From: Ornithodoros turicata
Lineage: Eukaryota; Arthropoda; Arachnida; Ixodida; Argasidae
DNA length: 64,000 bases
Assembly: GCF_037126465.1 (NCBI RefSeq)
Contig: NC_088206.1
Coordinates: 56,958,841 to 57,022,840, forward strand
Reading direction: 5' to 3'
Part shown: one piece after another, positions 12,138 to 23,929 of the stretch
Layout: each line of letters starts with the position of its first letter
How positions within the stretch are numbered: the stretch's first letter is position 1
Notes under the pieces: generated by a model
The model's database searches: none
Seen by the model: the letters and a program-made list of their open reading frames with translations, nothing else
Told to the model about the DNA's origin: nothing
Program-made: the position numbers and the translations under genes

Positions 12138-12488
12138 TCACTGCTTGAAGAATAACACGGTGGAGACGAGGAAGATGACGACCCAGATGTAGTTGACCAA
12201 GAAGCCCATCCAGACATTGGTGTGCAGGAGGGTCCAACCTTTGTACATGACACAACGCATAGAATCGCATGGGATCGTCTGGGGCATCATGTAGCTGAAC
12301 CACCTTATGGAAAGCGGGATTCCCTCCAGGGGCCACATAATGCCTGCGGAACCGCGCAAGTTCAGGTATTGACATCTGCGCGAGAGCTACAAGTGACTCA
12401 CCGCTGAGAATGAGGACGGGATAGTTGATGCCCACGTTTACCATGCCTGCAGCGTCAGGGCTCTCGAAAATTGAGGATATCATGAGCC
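12138..12488 (-). CDS. ABC transporter last exons (12402-12488 and 12138-12343)
   Basis: The penultimate exon reads GLMISSIFESPDAAGMVNV then INYPVLILSG. A 58-bp intron follows. The last exon reads GIMWPLEGIPLSIRWFSYMM, a Cys-bearing loop (DSMRCVMYKGW), a final hydrophobic helix (NYIWVVIFLVSTVLFF) and a TGA at 12138-12140. This is the normal C-terminal layout of the family. Confidence 0.85.
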
Positions 12489-15400
12489 CTGAAATGACGA
12501 TCAGTTCGCTGTATCACTGCCCAGACTATAGAGGAAGTGCAACAAAGCAAGAGACAGCAAGGCGTACCAGGGTGAAACGTGCCAGTGCCCTCGTATTTGG
12601 AGCGCAGAACTCTCATAGTGACTAGAAAACAAGCTAGCGATGAGAACCGCCATGACATACGTTAGGCCGAACATGTTACGAACAGTATCCCCTACAAGCT
12701 CCTTACGCAGTTCTCACATGTCGCAGCATAAGGTTTAAGCAGTACAATGACCGTTCATTACGGGATATGAAGCGATCAAAGCACATGCGGTGATAGACAA
12801 CACACTTCGCGCACGGCACAGCGGAAGGAAGCATGACTTGGATTGGATTGGATACCAGGGTGCCGATGCGGACTGGCGCTCACCCGTGGAAAGGCCGTGG
12901 CCGAATCCACTGCACTGATCATGGCGCCTTCCACACTTCGACTCCGGCAGTACAAGCCCTTTGTTCTCCACGATTACTCTCCCTCCTTTCTTTCAGCCTC
13001 TCTCCTCACGATTTCTATGGTTTGACGGAATCTCAGAAGTGTTCTGAACACAATACAATGTTTATTTATTCGATAAATCATAAGTCTGCTCCAACTCTGG
13101 AATAATGCCAGCAAATAGCTAACATTGTCCAGCCCATAGGATTAACGGGGCGACTGTACGGGACGTGCCATATGGACCAATTGTCTAAATAGCTAGCCTA
13201 GGACAAGTTGTGACCCCAAAATCCAGCGTGATACAACCCTTGTCCCCTCTCCCCCAATGCTTCCCTAGAATTTGGTTGATTTATACCCGTCTATCAAGTC
13301 CTCTAGGGAACCCCGTGTTTCAGGCCCAGATTCCAATTGTCATGAGCTTGCATGTAGTGGCCGGAAGTCTTTCAGGAAGACTGCGTTGGAACTTCTCGAA
13401 TAGCCTTGTAGGGATTACTTCCACCACCGCGACTTCGTTACATCGACCGATATAGCTACTGATCCGTGTCATGAAATGGTCCACACCCTTTTATTGTTAA
13501 GCGAGATTGTTTACTATTGCTGCCTTTACTTTCTCGAAGTCTCGGGACTGTCGCGAGCAATTAAAGAACACACCAGTGCTCCTATCAGGCACGTGCTTAG
13601 CGATGCTGCCCAGTGACTCTCCGGTCGGCCTCTGAGCTATGGCTGCACGCTGGCAAATCCGCAAAAACTCGCTGGCTCTGGCTGGTCTTGCGCGCGCAGA
13701 TAATCATATCGCCCACAAAACGCGGCAATACGCGTTTGGTTTGGTATTCGCGGGCTTGGAACTGAGACTGGAAGTTTGTTCAGTGTAGAGACAACTCGAT
13801 GCGTCGAGGAAAATAATTCGAACACGTCTATTGGACAGCGGGGAGCACGGTGCGCAACGCTGTCCAACAGGCGGCTCCGATTAACCCATTAAGTATCTTG
13901 ACAATCAGCGAGCAGGTCGAGTAACCTCTATCGATTCTGCTTCTGCGCTACGAAGTGTTTTGCTTCATCGTAAGTAACTCTGATGCTTCTTTCGCAGCTT
14001 TCCAATCTGCGGGGCGCTTCGCTCTCAATAGTTCTTAGTTGCAATCCAGGTCCACGTGAACCCATCTCCTCCATTGGCTAACGTTGGTAGCACTAAGATT
14101 TCCACATGTTGTAACCCTTAATAGAGCGGTATCATTCCGTATCAGTCCGTTTTGAGCGTACCGTGTAAGCATTCGATCCATGATGGTTCAACCGGCACTC
14201 TGCTCAGGCAATGCAAGTATCGAGCTATCATAGACCGAACGCCTATGGTAATGGCTATGAGACATTGCCAATGGTATGGTATCTTTACCTAAGGAGAGAC
14301 CGCAGAACCCTTGAGAAAGTGTCAGTATAATGGCCACCCAGAGAGGGCCTTTGGAGGGAAGACTGAATACGAAGAAGCCGACGAACAGGAGGAGTAAGTC
14401 CTGTACCACGATGACAAACATCTGCGACGCTATGTGGGCCACAACGATCTCTATGGATTTCACTCCTGTGTGTACAAAAATGGGATGTCCATCACGCGTC
14501 GCCACTATTCCCATGTCATCTGTTCTCACCTGCGACTGTGCATCGTTCCAGGAGGCCATCGCTGCGTTCTTCAAGAAGAGAGTTTACGGACAGCCCCACA
14601 GCCATCATGTACGTGATCCTGAACAGAAGCAACGACTTTATCGTGGCCTCTGAGTATATAGCTCTGCAGTTTCGACGGTATACTACAGCCGGGTGGCCGT
14701 CTCTGCAAGCACGTGAAAGCTTTAAAAACGCCGGGTGGAAATGACTGGAGGTTCCGCATGTTAAGTAGAACAGCATTTGTTCATTCCTTTCAATCCTTGT
14801 TTTTATAAAATGAAAGCGTTTAGCTGACGATTTCAACAAGAGGACAGGGCACACAATTGTTGCAAAAGAGGATTTTCAGGTTTCCTCCAACAAGGTAGGT
14901 AACACAGTAAAATATCATACGGTACCACCATGTAATACGAGCTGTCTGCAGAAGAACCTAAATGGCATTTGCACAATTTACTCTTTGCCTACATGCCGAA
15001 CGAAGTTCCGGTGCGCAAGATGACCCATTTATGCGAGCTGAAGCTATGCCATGAAACTACAGAAAAATTGTGGAAGTTAAATAAACAAAACAAAATAGTC
15101 AGGCAAACTTGCGATTCGGTGCATTTGATTTTTTTTTTGTTCGGTGTTAGCGCCGCGAAGCAACTGTGGCTATCAGCGGCGTATATATGTGAACAGCTGG
15201 AGAGGGGACAGCAGGAAGGAGTAGTTAAGGCGGAGATTTTGGCAAGTTTGTACATAACTACGTAAAAAAGCGCAGAGAGGCGCCTAAAAGGCGTCTCTGC
15301 GCCGTTTTTACGTAGGAAGGAGTAGGGGAGTAGGAGTAGGGGACAGGGTGTTAGTATGTGTCCTAGGCAGACTTCAGGTGAACCGTGCCAACGTTCGCAG

Positions 15401-18400
15401 CACAGCTGACAGCACAGCCAGTGGTAGGATTCCAACCCACCACGGCCCAGTCGCGTTAGAATAGGTTGTACCAATGTGAACATGGCAGTCTCCGGGGAGT
15501 TGTATGTGTGCATGTACTGCCAGTGGCACTACCAGTGCATTAAAGGAGCATTAAAGTGGTATCTAACATGGCCCAAAACTGCTGTCATCTTGTAAAGCAG
15601 TATGTGAAAAGCATTCCCACAAAATATTTGTCCAAAGTTGTGTCACCACGGTGCAATTAATTTGGAAAATCGCTGCCGCGGTGACAGGCCGGAGCGCTCC
15701 AACTGCAGACCACACCCACTCTAGTGTGACGTTCGTGGTAGAGAGCCCCTCATTCGTTCGTAGGAAAAACCGTCTGCTACGAACATTGCTAGCTGCTTCT
15801 TGTTGACTTCTATTATTTATATGATTTATATCACGTTTTCTTTAAAAGAAGAAGCATATACGCAGCCTGAGAAAATAAGATTACGATCACAAGAGTAATA
15901 TATCCGTGGCTTCTGTGCAATCTCAGAATTCACAGCAGCAGAAAGCTATTGCAAAGCGGTATTGTGGAAGCGGTATTGTGGCGCCACCTGTTAGCCACTG
16001 AACCAACTGCGCGGTGAAAACTGTCGGACAGGCTGCACACTGTCGAGAAGCACGGGGTTTTTGCTGTACAAACGCAGTTAATTTCGGGCTGCACCACTCG
16101 TTCTTCCCGTGGTGCCTGCGGTCCCAAAAAATCGTGGTTGTGTCGTTGACAGCCTTCAAACCCTCCGTTTAGGACATCACGAAGCCGGAGAACGCATGGC
16201 GTCTCCCAAGCGCTAGCAGACGCTCCGGCCTGGGCGATGTTGCTCACCTCGATCATGTGATCCCAAGTCCAATGAGGAGCGTCCTCACCAGTTGCGTCAC
16301 ATAGTGACGTGTGTGGTGGCGCTCATCACGTGCCTATCGTGAAGGCGAAGGAGGGTGTTTGGCGCGCGGGAGGTTCGGGGAGCTATTGCAGGCGTCCCAA
16401 TTTAGCTACGGTCGCACTAATTGTGGGAAAAGTGTTTTCGGCCGCCTAACATTCCATACTGACCAAAAACAGAAAAGAAGTTGGCCTCTAGACTGCTCCT
16501 TTAACAGAAATTAGCTTCCCTATCGGACTTCGTTTCGGTTCGTGCACCTCTAGAGCACCTAGCGGTACCGGCACATAACTATCTGGTGACCGCCATGTTG
16601 ACATAGGCATAGCCTATTCTAATGCATCGCCGAGCACCACACGAACTTCGTCTGGTAAGCAGGCAACGGGTTACGTGCGCAAATGACTACTTAAATGGCG
16701 TGTACAAATCTCTGTACATCGACTTCCTCCTTGCTACAAGATGTGCCGTCAAAAACAAAGGTAAATTTATTTCGGGATATAAACAACGGTACAATTTTAT
16801 TTCGGTAAGAGATAAGGTTTACAGTGTACTCACTGAAGGATCATGCCTGGTGCAACGAACTCTGTGAATGTCATGTTTTTATCTCCATATACAGGTTCTT
16901 TCAACTGCAAAAAGACGTTATCGACAGGTTTCATAATGCTTACGGTGTTTCTAAACTCTTGAACACTAAGAAGCATGCATGACCGATCTATGTGAGATTA
17001 CATCTGGTCGCGGAGCAAAGTCCATCCCTATTGACTATAGGTTCTTGACAAAAGGCTCTGCTGTTCATGGGCACTGAAATAGGTATACGGACTAGCTAAG
17101 CAGACCAAGTGACAAAGCGGAAAGAGTAGACGTGTGTGTGATAAGCAGAGCAGTTAGGGGAGGGGATTCCGGTAGACTTTTCCTGTGGAGCTCTGAAGTG
17201 CAGATTATTGATGCAAACAAATAAATTATGTATATCCACAGCTAAACATGAAGAGCACATACGTAGATCCAACACTTTCTCGTTGGTTTTGTTGTGCAAT
17301 CTCTTTGACTGCAGTGTTTCTGGAGTACACTCTTAAAAATGAACTTCACCACATAGCACGCTCCTAGCCAACCATTATCTCGAATGATATCGTTATCTGC
17401 CCTGATTTGTTGAAAACGGGGGCGTACGCCATTTCTGTGACACTTATGCTGTTCATAATTGTCACAGAAAAGGCGTACGTCCCCTGTTTTCAACAAATCA
17501 GGGCAGATAACGATATCATTCGAGATAATGGTTGGCTAGGAGCGTGCTATGCGGTGAAGTTCATTTTTAAGAGTGTAGGGGAGCCGGCGGAAGGAGAGCG
17601 GCGAATACTTCACGATTCTGAGGTATGAGGTATATGCATGGGACTCACTCTGAGTAGTTCTTGTAGCCCATACGTGCTTTTCCCTGCCTTCACAAAACTG
17701 TCGGTGACCATCCTCTCAGCCGCTTCTTCTAAATATCGGATGATGGTCGTGAACACTTGCTGGTCTATTAGAAGCCGAGGATGTTTATTCCAGGTCGCAT
17801 TGGTTTCGAATGTGATACGCGTCGACGTGCAATAGCTATCATCAAAGGTACATATTTAATACTCACTTGACATGTCCAGGTACACGTCAATGGAACTGGC
17901 ATCCGCCATTGATTGGTCGATGACGTAGCCCTGCTGGAAGCGTTCGTCTAGTCCCTTGCTGAAATTGGTCTTCATGTGCACTACGCCATACGAAACGCCT
18001 TTTGATACAGAGTCCAGGGCTTGTTGAAGGCTGGTATAGTTCACCTGCATAAGCCGTAAGGCAAACCAACCAGACGCGTAAGCTGTATATGGACTGTAAA
18101 TCTATGCTACATAATGCTGCATAAAAGCGGACATTGTCAAGAGAAACGTTCTATTCTATTACGATCAACCTTGCAACTAACAGACACCCGTACATGCCAC
18201 ATTGCCGTTGGACGAAACCTGCGCATATGTCGTCTGATAACCCGGTGGGAAAAGTGAAAACCCGCTGTCTTCTGCATTATATATGGACTCTTGTCTCGTA
18301 CCGTGCATTAGCATTCTGCATCCAGTACATTTGGAAACCCTGAGGTACATTGACGAGTCTACGCATTATGCATTATACAAGAGGAAACCGTACAGCTGTG

Positions 18401-21012
18401 GAGAACGCTGAAAGGAGAAATGTGTAAAAACAATCCTGCTCATGAAATCATGAACTCACCTGAGGCATAATTCTAGAGTCCACCAGTTCCAAAAACTGGC
18501 GGCTGTACTTGACCGGGTTGTCCTCGTTCACCACAGCCAAAAACATATTAAAGGGCACTTTCCCTATAACAATGCAGTACAGCATCACTTCAACTGACGG
18601 AAGCAGGAAACTGTAGAGAAGCAGACCCAGATTACGACGAATTTTCACAACATTCTTCTGAAAAATGGCTTTTGTCCTCGCAATCGACCGACTCATGTCT
18701 TTCTTGTCAAGAGAAATCAGCGTTTGTTGTTTACTGCGCACGACAGAAGCCAAGAACGAATACTGTGTCGCCTCATCTCCTCCCTGGTCATTTCTCCTTT
18801 CTGTTTGAACCGGGGCCTGAGGTTGGCCCTCAGGGCTTGGCGAGCTGGCCATAATGAGGAACACTTCTTCCAAGTTATGCGTATTGTGCCTCCGCATGAG
18901 TGTCGCCGGGGGGTCTTCTGCGAGCATCTTCCCTTGGCGGAGGAATCCCACCAAGGAAGCCAATCGAGCTTCATCGATGTAGTGCGTTGTGATAATAACA
19001 GTCATCTTCTCCTTTGTTGTAAGTTCCACCAGGTGTTGCCATATGGACTTCCGCAAAACAGGGTCGATTCCAACAGTTGGCTCGTCCAGCACAAGCAGAG
19101 GGGGGTTGTGAACCATGGACGAGGCCAAGGAGACTCTTCTTTTCTGTCCTCCGCTAAGGTATTTCACTAATCGTTGCTTGTCAGGCAGCTCCAGGAACTG
19201 AACCAAGAACTCCACGCGCTCCTTCCACTCCTTCATAGGTAGGTAATATATCTGGCCGAAGAACGCGAGGGTCTCTTCGATGGTGAACTCGTCGAAGAGG
19301 GCGAGCTCCTGTGGCATGTAACCGACGTTGGAACCGGGTATCTTGGAACCTGGAGTTCCTGGTTTAGTGCCGAAGACGCGTACCTCTCCACGCTGAAACT
19401 TCTTGCGTCCTAAGATGCAACGAAGCAGCGTGGTCTTGCCGCACCCAGAAGAACCGAGCAATGCGTATATTCCACCTCGTGGCACGCTGATGTTGACGCC
19501 CCTGAATATGTCAACCCTTTTGGGGCCTTCCCCGTACCAGAGATTAAGGTCTTTAATATCAACGGCCAAATGCCTCTTTGCCATTGGAACTCCCTGGGCG
19601 TCGGAGCTCCCTGGGTCTGGAACTCCCTGGAAGTAAGGCTCGGTGGAGAGAACGCACAAAGATAACGGGCAGCTAAACTCGGATGCTATGTACCGCTATG
19701 GTCGGCACTACCTCAGTTGCAGGCAGGGGCGGACCCTGGACTATACTTGGCGGGAGCACAGGGGGCCCTGTCTACGACAGCATGCTATATACGCTGCTGA
19801 CGATCAATTGAAGAACTTGACAGACGACAGGAACTGACGACAGAAATTGACGGGGAGTCAGGACATCAGCACCCGTTGTTTGTAACCCTAGATCCGCCTC
19901 TGACTGCAGGTCACCCGTAAGTTCGAATCCCATCACTGCTGCTGCTGCTGCTATCATTATTCGATCGAAGTATGCAACTGGTTGTTGCGATGCTTGTGTT
20001 GTGTTAGTCCTATGTCTAATCAGAGTTCGAGGTAACTCGTTACTGTAACTAGGTTCCTTTTTTTTTGGGGGGGGACTAGTAACTTAACTCGATACTTTTG
20101 CGCCGTGGTAACTTTCTTTTTCAGGCAACTTTTCCAAAGTAACTTAAGCTAAGTTGCAAGTTACTTTTAATTCGCTTTTCACTCGCGTCCACATATTTTC
20201 TTGATTTTCTTGGTTTCTTCTGTTCTTTCATGGCATTTTATGCCACAAAACGTGATATTCAATCAATGACAGCATTCTAGTCAGGAAGTAAGAACCGCTG
20301 CCATTGAAATGAAGCTGAACCATTGTGCGCCCACAGGGGGTAAGATACAAAGCGTTCGAATTGTTGGACATAAACGAAAACTATCTAAGAGTGTTGCACT
20401 CCTCCGCAGGCAACTCAAGGTATAACTCCACTGGTCGCGCGCGCTGCACCTGTGTAGTGCTATTTCGTGTCCGAAGTAACTTGGAACTTGTACTTGTGGA
20501 ACGAAGTAACTCGCTCTTTTTTTTAAGGAACTCCGTAACTGCGAGTTACATTTCAGGCTGATGAACTTTGTTATTAACTTGCTTACATTTTTGACACGGT
20601 AACTTAGCTCGTAACGAGTTCTTTTTGACGGGTAACATCTCAATCTAAGTCTCTAATTGCCTCATCTACTACTACGTTACATCTCTAGGAGCACTGCACT
20701 GGCGATCATCAAAACTGTCACGTCGTTCTAAAAAGGGAGAGTTGCGACGATTATGTGCGATATGTTGATACATTGTATAGCACTACTCTGCAGTAACGTT
20801 ATCCGCGTACCGATGATAAGTGGAAGTGTGCTCACCTGTATGTCGCCATATGCATGCGGTAGTTGGTTCGGTTGTCCATCGCCTTGGTCAGGCTCGGCAG
20901 CAGAGAGGACCTCAGGAGGGTTTACAGATTGGGGCAAGTTGCTTGTGAATGGCGAAGCTGTCTCTTCGTGCGCGGCTCCTCGGAGATGATCTTGACTATC
21001 TCCTTGATGCAT
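12138..21012 (-). CDS. ABC half transporter, ABCH/ABCG-like (multi-exon)
   Basis: The protein is a membrane ATPase exporting lipids or xenobiotics, substrate unknown. Minus-strand exons inferred from GT-AG sites and matching phases: 20836-21012 (ATG at 21012), 18460-19626, 17867-18044, 17649-17764, 14530-14618, 14289-14465, 12402-12488, 12138-12343 (TGA). Order is the nucleotide-binding domain first, then an ABC2-type membrane domain, with one NBD and one TMD as in arthropod ABCH or ABCG-like half transporters. Walker A GSSGCGKTT, signature LSGGQKRR and Walker B LLVLDEPTVGID are intact. Late exons give GLLERCTVAG, a hydrophobic run at 14350-14420 and LSGGIMWPLEGIPLSIRW, typical of the family. 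By phase, one exon is missing between 17649 and 14618 (the usual E-P-I-Y-G region), so the gene may be incomplete or that exon diverged. The ABCH versus ABCG assignment is uncertain. Confidence 0.85.
14289..14618 (-). CDS. ABC transporter membrane-domain exons (14530-14618 and 14289-14465)
   Basis: The first exon reads ITYMMAVGLSVNSLLEE then GLLERCTVAG. After a 64-bp intron the second reads GVKSIEIVVAHIASQMFVIV, then two hydrophobic segments and GFCGLSLG. This matches the ABC2 membrane core (E-G-L-L-E-R-x-x-V-A-G then A-H-x-x-x-Q). Donors are GTGAGA and GTAAAG, acceptors are CAG, and phases are consistent. Confidence 0.8.
15544..16500. mobile_element. TTAA-flanked non-autonomous element (piggyBac-like) in an ABC gene intron
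   Basis: TTAA precedes AGGAGCA at 15540-15543 and follows TGCTCCT at 16501-16504. TTAA duplications with inverted termini are the signature of piggyBac-type insertion. The 957-bp interior has no transposase frame. Its terminal inverted repeat is short and is not the canonical CCC start of piggyBac, so the family is tentative. It lies in the gap where the ABC gene lacks an expected exon. Confidence 0.6.
17328..17575. mobile_element. Palindromic MITE with TA duplication in an ABC gene intron
   Basis: The 248-bp element is almost wholly a palindrome: it begins CACTCTTAAAAATGAACTTC and ends with the inverse. The two arms (about 17328-17430 and 17463-17575) match nearly throughout, around a short central loop. 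TA flanks both ends (17326-17327 and 17576-17577). With no coding capacity it is a foldback MITE, probably Tc1/mariner-mobilised. Arm mismatches are few, suggesting a young insertion or hairpin-driven homogenisation. Confidence 0.8.
17649..18044 (-). CDS. ABC transporter middle exons (17867-18044 and 17649-17764)
   Basis: The first exon begins VNYTSLQQALDSV and ends YLDMS plus one base. The second starts with two bases completing Asn, giving the family's typical S-N-Q-Q junction, and continues QVFTTIIRYLEEAAERMV to the donor after ELLR. The 102-bp intron between them (17765-17866) has GTGAGT...TAG ends. These encode the extracellular loop before the remaining membrane helices. Confidence 0.75.
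18460..19626 (-). CDS. ABC transporter exon: nucleotide-binding domain and first membrane helix
   Basis: This 1167-bp exon (389 codons, phase 0 at both ends) carries the whole ATPase domain. In order: A-loop region (LNLWYGEG), Walker A GSSGCGKTT, Q-loop (GYMPQELALF), signature LSGGQKRRVSLA, Walker B VLDEPTVGID, and H-loop (ITTHYIDEA). All catalytic residues look normal. A low-complexity linker follows, then a first hydrophobic segment (LLLYSFLLPSVEVMLYCIVIG). It can also be read from an internal ATG at 19584, but the splice acceptor at 19627 and the in-phase upstream exon at 20836-21012 favour the longer product. Confidence 0.88.
19724..19902. mobile_element. Small hAT-type MITE
   Basis: The left end CAGGGGCGGACCCTGG and right end CCTAGATCCGCCTCTG are inverted copies of the common hAT terminus type. 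The flanking 8-mers GTTGCAGG and ACTGCAGG match at 6 of 8. It is 179 bp, non-coding, and lies in the first intron of the ABC gene. Confidence 0.65.
20028..20690. repeat. GTAACT-rich repeat, possible degenerate hAT-like element
   Basis: The motif AGTAACT/GTAACTCG recurs many times in both orientations between about 20030 and 20640. The right side ends CGTTACATCTCTAG, resembling a hAT-like terminus. The left end is unclear and no target duplication was found. It resembles in style the TAGTT-rich hAT MITE at 45024-45893. Confidence 0.35.
20836..21012 (-). CDS. ABC transporter first coding exon (N-terminal tail)
   Basis: Fifty-nine codons from ATG at 21012 to a GTGAGC donor. The peptide is hydrophilic and Pro/Gln/Ser-rich (MHQGDSQDHLRG to PHAYGDIQ), a plausible cytosolic tail ahead of the ATPase. 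Phase 0 matches the acceptor of the next exon at 19626. No motif of its own supports it, so the link rests on position, strand, donor quality and phase. Confidence 0.6.
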
Positions 21013-23929
21013 GCCCTATATTATTCTCGTAGATGGTGTTTGCTTGCACGGTCGCACCTTTCGTTGCTTCCTTTTAATCCCACAAAAGAACGCGGACGGG
21101 AGGCCAAGATATGCGCTTAGTAGCTCACTGTATAGTTTCCGATATTCTGCGCAACGAACATGGAAGTGTTTGAACAGGTACAACACAACGGCACAGCAGA
21201 GTAAGCACAGGGATTGTCAAGCATTCGAGTCAGTAATGTATGTAATCGGGATGAAGGTAGAATACGCCTCGGGCGTTGTATTAAGCGCGGCATGCGGCTG
21301 GTGAGGAATTACGGAAGGATTTTATAATAAAACACGTTTTTCCAATTGCGATAAATGGCCATATGGCCGTGTATTGTACGTCACCATCCGTTCCTTTTGG
21401 TGTGCTGATGGGTCGAGTCAATACAGTGTGAGGCAATGGTCTCAAAAAGGTGTAGAGGTTTGGAGGCCATTTTTGCCGCCCTGCCCGAAGCGCGCTTTCT
21501 CCCGTGCCCTTAGACGCGAGAGAAAATATGCATCAGCTCTTGATCTCCGTTCAAACAAAATATATATAATAATTATAAATATAAAATATTATATATATAT
21601 ATATATATATATAGTCAAAAAATAGCCAGGGATTTTCCATATTTAGCGTGAACACAATGCATTATAGGCATAATAAGCACGGAACAGTGGCATGTCGCGA
21701 ATGCTATGAGAATTGTTATCCGCAAAACCAGATATTTTTAAACCAGAGATTGCGAAATGGTAGTGCTCCAATCATTACTGGAAGCTACTTTTAGTGATCA
21801 CACAGCTAATACAGTCGCTGCACGGCTAACGGTTCATGTCCTATACTCAGCTGTATAGTCAATGGTGCAAAGCACGCAGAGCTCATTATACTCACACTAG
21901 TGGAAGGGCACAGCAGTCCTGGACAAAACTACAATAGATCCGGCGCAGAGTAGACAGCAGTGAGGAACAGTGCTGTCTACTGGTCGCAGCAGAAATCGTT
22001 GTAACCAAGGCTGGAACGTCTTCTTCTTCTTCTTCTACGTTCGTTAACACGAGAGAAACAGCCACGCGCGTTCTTCTTCTTCTTCTGCTCCATGTAGAAC
22101 ACGATCTAGAATGGCTATACCACTGATCTCGATTGTAAAAGGCTGGATCGCGGATAGGGAGCGCGAGCGTGAAGAAACCGGCCGCCATCTTACTGTACCC
22201 ACAACAGTCGCCGCAGCGATCATGGCAACTTCTTGCAATTACGGTCGTACCAACCGTACTGGCAAGGTTACAGGGCCTAAATTTATACAGGTGAGTCACT
22301 CTCTATCGAGGAATAAATAGGCGTCCATTCTGTATATTTAGTTGACCATTATGAAGTGTTTTTTTGCCCAAAACGAGCACTGGATGCAGGTTGCTTGATC
22401 GCCCTTCCGACGTTCAATCGAGCACACTTGCATTTTACCCGGCGGCAAATACAGTTTGGGTGCATAATATGCTTGAAAGAACACGTTACACTACACAGGT
22501 AGTGTTGTCATCAATATATGTGCGAACACTCGAGCGCTTTTTTGCATGCATTGCTAGCATGGTACACGGTGTTCTCTGCGGAAGCAAGTGCCACATTCAT
22601 TTCTTTGAATTACCTTCGCGCACAAGTTCGGTATTACGTCATAATGAGACCACGATTGTCACCTTTTTTCATGTATTGGTACTGTTTTGTGCCTTGGTTT
22701 GATTTGTGACAAAGAATCCTACGTAACGGTGGTGTGGCGCGACTTGAATAACGCCTTTGTGTCTGAGCTGTATCGTCAGCTTGTTACGATAGTAATAATT
22801 TGTATCGTGTCGTGCTATTTGTAGCAGTTTTTAAGGCAAAAGTGGTCTCTCAATACAGGTTTCGTCATGAGGGCTACCCAGTGAATTATCTGTGCAGTGT
22901 GATACGGCTGGGTGTACAGGTAAGTATCACGTTCCTCATCCACTGGTTTCTACTTTACAGGAAGGAACAACCTCAGTGCACGCACTGTGGTTGGCCTCTC
23001 TCAGTTTTGCATATTTTCTTACATGTTCACATCAGAAACACACCTTACACTTTAGGCTCCTTCACCCAGCAATATAATAATTAGAGATTATAATTCTTTT
23101 TAGAAGAGTTCCCCATATTCTTTTTAGAATAGTTTTCAATCTTTTTAATTATTAGAAGATACAGGGATTGTAAACCATGTTTTAAACTGATGTTTTAACA
23201 TTTGGCCAATGCATTTATTGAACAACATATTCATTTTTAACTGTTGCACCCAAACCAATGTTCTGATGTATTATTTCTTTTGTTGTCGATGCACCATAAA
23301 AATTGGAATAATCATCATCAATGCAGGTTACTTCACAGCTGCCTCAACATACTCAAGAAATGGGTGCAGAACCTGCGTAATGCCCACAAACTTTGACTAC
23401 CACAGCACCTCCAGAAAGTAAAGGCATATGTGTCACATGGGATTTTTAAAGGCATTCACAGTATATAATACCTTGTATGAACTGTTGTTGATCTAAGCAG
23501 GCTCTACAGTACACTCTCAGAAATTAAAACTTGTCAAGGAACTGTGATAATTGTTCCAGTTAATAGGCATGCACATGTACGCTATAAGAAGAAAATTATT
23601 TATTGAGAATGCACTACTGTTGATCACACTCATGCAGCTGTAGGTTTACCTTCGGCCTCTTGGAGCTCTCTGTAGTTGCCTTAGCTGCAGGAGGAGTGTC
23701 ATCCAGCATGTCAACTACTTGCAGAAATATTGACGTATTTAAGATTATGACACAGTTTGAAGGGTTTCAATTCAGGAAATTTGCAGTGGCAGGGCCTGCC
23801 AGAGTGAAACCTACTGAATATTTTATGGTGTCGAAGTGGCAGTTCCTCCAGGATAGGAATATCTTAGATGGGAGCAAAAAGCTTGAAATTAACAAAGTGT
23901 TGTTTGCATTAAGCAATTTGTAATACACT
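21013..23929. other. Gene-free stretch with simple repeats
   Basis: Contains a (TA)n run at about 21589-21613 and (CTT)n runs near 22017-22036 and 22072-22087. A segment near 22111-22170 reappears inverted at about 26160-26215. Reading frames here (for example 22364-22702 and 23660-23923) show no recognised domain. The 5' flank of the ABC gene should include its promoter, but no core element can be assigned. Confidence 0.4.

Noticed and set aside
12832..12856. GATTG-type short repeat resembling a LINE tail
   Set aside because: Only about three pentamers and no LINE 3' sequence next to it. Insufficient.
17000..17090. Possible missing ABC exon (fragments like QEPI and MDFA on the minus strand after an acceptor-like TTTCAG)
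   Set aside because: The pieces are in different frames, the phase does not fit the neighbouring exons, and no donor is visible at the expected end. Too weak to annotate as an exon.
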